Assembly: GCA_026391005.1 (NCBI GenBank)
Contig: JAPLEV010000049.1
Span: 1 to 64,000 of the forward strand
Direction of reading: 5' to 3'
From: Flavobacteriia bacterium
GTDB taxonomy: Bacteria; Bacteroidota; Bacteroidia; Flavobacteriales_D; Crocinitomicaceae
Length of the DNA: 64,000 bases
The first letter of the stretch is position 1; each line of letters starts with the position of its first letter. Below the pieces are notes generated by a model, which did no database searches, was not told the origin of the DNA, and saw only the letters and a list, made by a program, of their open reading frames with translations. Shown here piece by piece: positions 59,955 through 64,000 of the stretch. Made by a program: the position numbers and the translations under genes.

Positions 59955-60219
59955 TCTCGATTGGTAAAAAGCGGATCGAGTCGTAAGCGATACCGAAAAG
60001 TACCGAGGTTTCGATATGTCGTTTCGGTGTGGCGTTTGATAGAAAAGTGTCTCTCGGCTCCGCTCGATTCACTTAAAGGGCATCGAGCGGAGCCGAGAAG
60101 CACGACTTCAATCGAGAATTGATTTTTTCGTTCTTTTGTACTTGTGCTGAGCTTGCCGTAGTATCAAGACAAAAGGACGAAGAAAATAAAGTCCGGTTTT
60201 TTCCGCCTGGGCGGTGGAC
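59955..60219. repeat. Cluster of REP-like palindromes
   Basis: Includes TCTCGGCTCCGCTCGAT-N13-ATCGAGCGGAGCCGAGA (17-bp perfect arms, 60052-60098), ACCGAAA/TTTCGGT, TTCGTTCTTTTGT/ACAAAAGGACGAA and CCGCC-TG-GGCGG. Confidence 0.85.
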
Positions 60220-60359
60220 AATAGTGAATTATAATAACCTTCAAGAAAACTTTTTGTAAAAAAATATTCGACCTTAAAAATAATGATTATTTTAACGCTT
60301 TAATTTATATAATTTTCCAAAAAGTTTGGAAACAAAGTTTCAACTTATCAAAAAAAAAA

Positions 60360-61019
60360 ATGATGAAAAAACTACTTTTAATTGCTGGATTTTCAATTGG
60401 TCTAGTTGCTATGAATGCTCAAATCATGCAAGGTAATTTTATTATTGATCCATACATTGGGATTCCTAATTGGGCGAACAGTTTATTTTATGGTCAATAT
60501 GATGGATCTAGTACTTCAGTGTCAAATTATAAAACGGTCGGTGGTGCATTATCCTATGGGGGAAGATTTGAATATATGATCGCTGATAAAGTAGGTGTTG
60601 GAGCAGATGTTAATTATGAAGTTTCAGGCTTTTCTTTTGATTATACTGATTATCAATACGATGCTTCTGGAGCTGTTATTTATGTAAATGGAGACCCGCA
60701 ATTTAGATCATACACTGATAAATATACAGCAAAAAAATTACGTGCCATGTTTCGTCTAAATTATCATTTTTTCCAAAGTGATAAAGTGGATGTTTATACT
60801 GGTTTTGCCGCTGGGTATAAAAGTGCTAAACGAGAATATACTACAGAACCATCTAATCCAATGAGCACAAATGAAAGTGCTGATAAGGCATTGGTTCCTA
60901 TATCCACAAGGTTGGCGATTGGGACGAAAATATATTTCACTCAGAATATTGGTGCCCATGTAGAATTAGGTGTTTTTGGTGGAGGGTTAATCCAATTTGG
61001 ACTTTCAGCTAAATTCTAA
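60360..61019 (+). CDS. Outer membrane beta-barrel protein
   Basis: Signal peptide MMKKLLLIAGFSIGLVAMNAQ; barrel-like repeats, C-terminal aromatic F. Confidence 0.85.
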   Translation: MMKKLLLIAGFSIGLVAMNAQIMQGNFIIDPYIGIPNWANSLFYGQYDGSSTSVSNYKTVGGALSYGGRFEYMIADKVGVGADVNYEVSGFSFDYTDYQYDASGAVIYVNGDPQFRSYTDKYTAKKLRAMFRLNYHFFQSDKVDVYTGFAAGYKSAKREYTTEPSNPMSTNESADKALVPISTRLAIGTKIYFTQNIGAHVELGVFGGGLIQFGLSAKF

Positions 61020-61040
61020 GTTAAGAATTAAATGAAAAAT

Positions 61041-61070
61041 CCATCCGTCAAGCAACGGATGGCTTTTTTT
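61041..61070 (+). terminator. Rho-independent terminator after the OM beta-barrel gene
   Basis: CCATCCGT-CAAGCA-ACGGATGG followed by CTTTTTTT. Confidence 0.9.
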
Positions 61071-61145
61071 ATGCGCTAAAAGTAAAGAGCTTGTTTTCTA
61101 ATGATCCTTTGTGGATAGAAAGAAGAGTTCCAGTTAATGTAGGAA

Positions 61146-62465
61146 CTACAGCTTAACTATTCTTTTTGTCATCTTCTGCTCAGCTTGCTCGCTTTGTAGA
61201 AGATAACATCCTGCCGGAAAGTTAGAAAGGTCTATGATCGTTTCTGAAGAGGTAGGAATAATCTCCATTAGGCTTTGGCCAAAGCAATCAACCAGTAAAA
61301 TTCGAGCGGTTTCCTCTGAATGTCGAATGATCAATTCATCGCGTGTTGGGTTGGGAAAGACTTCCATTTCGATGTTGTTATTTTCTCCCAAACCAATATT
61401 ATTGTCATTTCTGAATAATACATTATCAATATAGACAACGCCCGAGGCCGCTGGAGCACCAGAAATAATAAGCTGCGCGATGTGTTGGGTGCTGTTCAAG
61501 GAAGTAAAATTATTCAATGGAATGTCGTAAGTGTTCCACTGTTCTAAGATAGGTACAAAGGATAATTCGTGTTCGCTGTCATCGCCCCCTGCATAGGCCA
61601 TATCAGCCCCAAAATCAACCAGTTTAATTTTTAAATTAGTGATATTGGCAGTCCAAGCATCTATTCTGAGGTGGGTCATTGTGCTTACATTTAGAATATT
61701 AGCGCCTAATGTTTCGATGCCGATGAAATTCAAGTTAGTATATTTCTTAGTGTCGTTTCCAGCAATTTGTAAATTATTTAGTGTGCCTTGCGACCAGGGA
61801 GCTTGCCAGGTGTCAACGCTTACGTTCGTGTAAGGATTACTGAACATAGAAATAACATTTGTAGCATTGTAAGTTGGTGTTGGTGCCGCTACCATCGGTT
61901 CCGCTAATGGAGGCCCCTGATTGCTAAATTTGATATTGTCGAAATAGCAGATGTTGTCTTGGTTGCGTTGTTGAAAATCTGGAAAAATAATTATTTGATC
62001 GATACCAGTAGAGGAGGGAGCGCCAATGATACCGGTGAAATCAAAAGTAAGTTCCTCCCACTGATTGACGAGTGTATTGCTGACTAATATTTCACCTGTA
62101 GAAGCTCCTGCAGGAGTTGCAAACTTTATCCCAACAGGACTAATAATAGGCTTGTAGACCATTATTTTCACAATACAATTACTCGCTGTTAAGGTGAAAG
62201 TTCCTATGCCTGCACCATGCTGTGATTCGCATCCCGCCCAAGGCATTCCATTTTGTTTAGCAGTAAATTTCGCGACCTGCGCTGAAAGATTTATCCCAGC
62301 AACTGATGGATTTGCCACTATTTCTAAAGGTGGTTGATTGTCATTTTCAAATACGGTCCAGGTCCAAAGTGTTCCGTAACCACCGGTTTCAAATGATATG
62401 GGGCCATTCTGTGCAAAACAGGTATTAACAGCAATCAATACAAAAAGGAGTAGCGCTTTTTTCAT
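61146..62465 (-). CDS. Secreted protein with T9SS type A sorting domain, carbohydrate-binding-like
   Basis: Signal peptide; repeated beta-sandwich-like segments; C-terminal MEVFPNPTRDELIIRH...FPAGCYLLQ...KRIVKL. Confidence 0.85.
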   Translation of the reverse strand: MKKALLLFVLIAVNTCFAQNGPISFETGGYGTLWTWTVFENDNQPPLEIVANPSVAGINLSAQVAKFTAKQNGMPWAGCESQHGAGIGTFTLTASNCIVKIMVYKPIISPVGIKFATPAGASTGEILVSNTLVNQWEELTFDFTGIIGAPSSTGIDQIIIFPDFQQRNQDNICYFDNIKFSNQGPPLAEPMVAAPTPTYNATNVISMFSNPYTNVSVDTWQAPWSQGTLNNLQIAGNDTKKYTNLNFIGIETLGANILNVSTMTHLRIDAWTANITNLKIKLVDFGADMAYAGGDDSEHELSFVPILEQWNTYDIPLNNFTSLNSTQHIAQLIISGAPAASGVVYIDNVLFRNDNNIGLGENNNIEMEVFPNPTRDELIIRHSEETARILLVDCFGQSLMEIIPTSSETIIDLSNFPAGCYLLQSEQAEQKMTKRIVKL

Positions 62466-62561
62466 GGTAGTTGGTTTAACTTTTTGTTAAAAGTACAATA
62501 TTGTTTTGTGAATACTTGTTTTAAATTACTTTTTTGGCAAACAGCAATTAAAGTTACTTCA

Positions 62562-63860
62562 TCATAGTTTCTCTAACTCACATTTATTTATGCGTACATA
62601 ATGGTTGGTCCCGTTGGGATAATCTTGCGCATATCCATTAAGTAAAAGAATATCTATGTAGTTTGATTTTATGGAACTGCCACTAGACTCATTACTCAAG
62701 TACATATAGTTTCCTGAAACAAAAGAGGGTAATTTGATTTCTTTTAGACTTCCATCGATTCCTTTCTTAATAAATAAACCATTGTACTTGATACACAGGT
62801 AATAGATGGTTCCTTGGTGTTCAATCAGTCGAATCCGATTGATATCATCCATATCTAATGGAATTGGAGTTTCGGTCGTTTGCCCGCTAGCATCAACGTC
62901 TAGTTGGAAGTAGCTCGATTTCCATTCCTCCGAGGGATCGAGGAGTTTTTGATAAATACCAATAACTTTGTTCGAAGAACTCAGAAATAATTCGCAATTG
63001 TCTACTAATTTGCTCCGTGTCGCTGCCAAGGGATGGGTGCTTAAATCACAAATAGTTTGGTTGTCCCATGTGCCACTAAAACGGTGGAAGAATTTATTTT
63101 TATAATAAATAGCGGGTAATCCGGGACCAACATAATCGTCTTGTACAGCCAACACACAAGGTCCATTAGGCGTTCCTAATACGAAAGGGTAGTAGTAGGA
63201 ATTACCCAAATTTTGGCCAGCCATTTCTTCTGTCCAATTGGGTGCATCGACCTGCTTATAATAGAGTTTAAGGTCTTGGTACAATCCAAATGAAACGTAC
63301 AGTATATCGTCAGCGCCGATAGATGCTCCAATGCGTATGTTGACCGTTTCTGAGGTTCCAGGCGTATGATCTACGATTAATTCTATCGTGTGGTTAAATA
63401 TGTCACCACTTTTAGCATTTGGAAAAGCGTAGTGTTTTAGTTTTCCAAGCGACCCATTTTCTGATGGATCAGTTTCTGTGGGTTCAAAAACGATTAAGTG
63501 AATACCGCCTTTAGAATCGACCAAGATATTTGCAGGTCGTGAAGTAGGAATGCCTGCACCCTTCACCCAAGGTCCATTTTCTGTTTTACAATACAGGTAA
63601 ACGGTAGAGGGATTGCTTGCGTTGGGAAAGCCGTTCGTTAAATTATCATTATCGACAACAGTCATGAAGACCTTGTTTTCAAATCGAACAATTTTTTGCT
63701 GGTTGTATCCCCACCATGTCCCATTTTGTTCGTGGAACTTACTCCCAGGAATACTTTCAATGTGTACGTTAATATTACTCGAATCGTTTTTTTTACAGCA
63801 AAAAAGTATAATCGTTAAGAACAGTAAGATGGTAAAATTATATTTACTCAAATTGGTCAT
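62562..63860 (-). CDS. Hypothetical lipoprotein with BNR/sialidase-like beta-propeller character
   Basis: Lipobox-like FLTIILFCCKK; repeated beta-rich segments. Confidence 0.6.
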   Translation of the reverse strand: MTNLSKYNFTILLFLTIILFCCKKNDSSNINVHIESIPGSKFHEQNGTWWGYNQQKIVRFENKVFMTVVDNDNLTNGFPNASNPSTVYLYCKTENGPWVKGAGIPTSRPANILVDSKGGIHLIVFEPTETDPSENGSLGKLKHYAFPNAKSGDIFNHTIELIVDHTPGTSETVNIRIGASIGADDILYVSFGLYQDLKLYYKQVDAPNWTEEMAGQNLGNSYYYPFVLGTPNGPCVLAVQDDYVGPGLPAIYYKNKFFHRFSGTWDNQTICDLSTHPLAATRSKLVDNCELFLSSSNKVIGIYQKLLDPSEEWKSSYFQLDVDASGQTTETPIPLDMDDINRIRLIEHQGTIYYLCIKYNGLFIKKGIDGSLKEIKLPSFVSGNYMYLSNESSGSSIKSNYIDILLLNGYAQDYPNGTNHYVRINKCELEKL

Positions 63861-63913
63861 AAAAAAGACTTAGATTTATGCCAAATTAACTATTAATACT
63901 TCAAATTCAGATT

Positions 63914-64000
63914 ATGTCTATAAAAAAAATAATTTTCATTTGTTTTCTTGTGAACTCCCTTTGTGTTAATTCACAAGTGCTTAGAGGAGATATTCTAGTT
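63914..64000 (+). CDS. Start of a secreted protein, truncated by the right window edge
   Basis: ATG at 63914: MSIKKIIFICFLVNSLCVNSQVLRGDILV, signal peptide. Confidence 0.6.
   Translation, partial: MSIKKIIFICFLVNSLCVNSQVLRGDILV

Noticed and set aside
1-64000. CRISPR array, toxin-antitoxin, restriction-modification or retron
   Set aside because: No regularly spaced repeats and no recognisable Cas, R-M, TA or RT proteins among the ORFs.

Overview
A 64 kb AT-rich chromosomal window from a Bacteroidetes/Flavobacteriia-type bacterium. The assignment rests on GldF/GldG, T9SS C-terminal domains, TAnnTTTG-type promoters and DUF5686/DUF6427-like proteins. Most of it is housekeeping: ruvB, queG, purD/purQ/purC, lspA, coaX, lptC, tig, mlaE/F, dusB, dnaA, dnaN, rlmN, phoH, tsaB, zapA, rny and aroA, plus two tRNA genes (Phe-GAA, Leu-TAG). 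I found no CRISPR array, prophage, intact transposon or recognisable defence system. The most notable observations are: (i) a bifunctional DAHP synthase/chorismate mutase gene with an internal out-of-frame deletion; (ii) an APC permease whose last TM helix is frameshifted by a perfect 13-bp tandem duplication; (iii) a cluster of REP-like palindromes downstream of aroA; (iv) two decayed GIY-YIG fragments next to tRNA-Phe; (v) an orphan terminator suggesting an unannotated small RNA; (vi) a LysR-type box between oxyR and the peroxiredoxin operon; and (vii) several uncharacterised secreted or lipoprotein modules. I see no clear-cut novel multi-gene system. The best candidates are the three-gene lipoprotein/DUF4836-like cluster and the VWD-protein/phosphatase pair.
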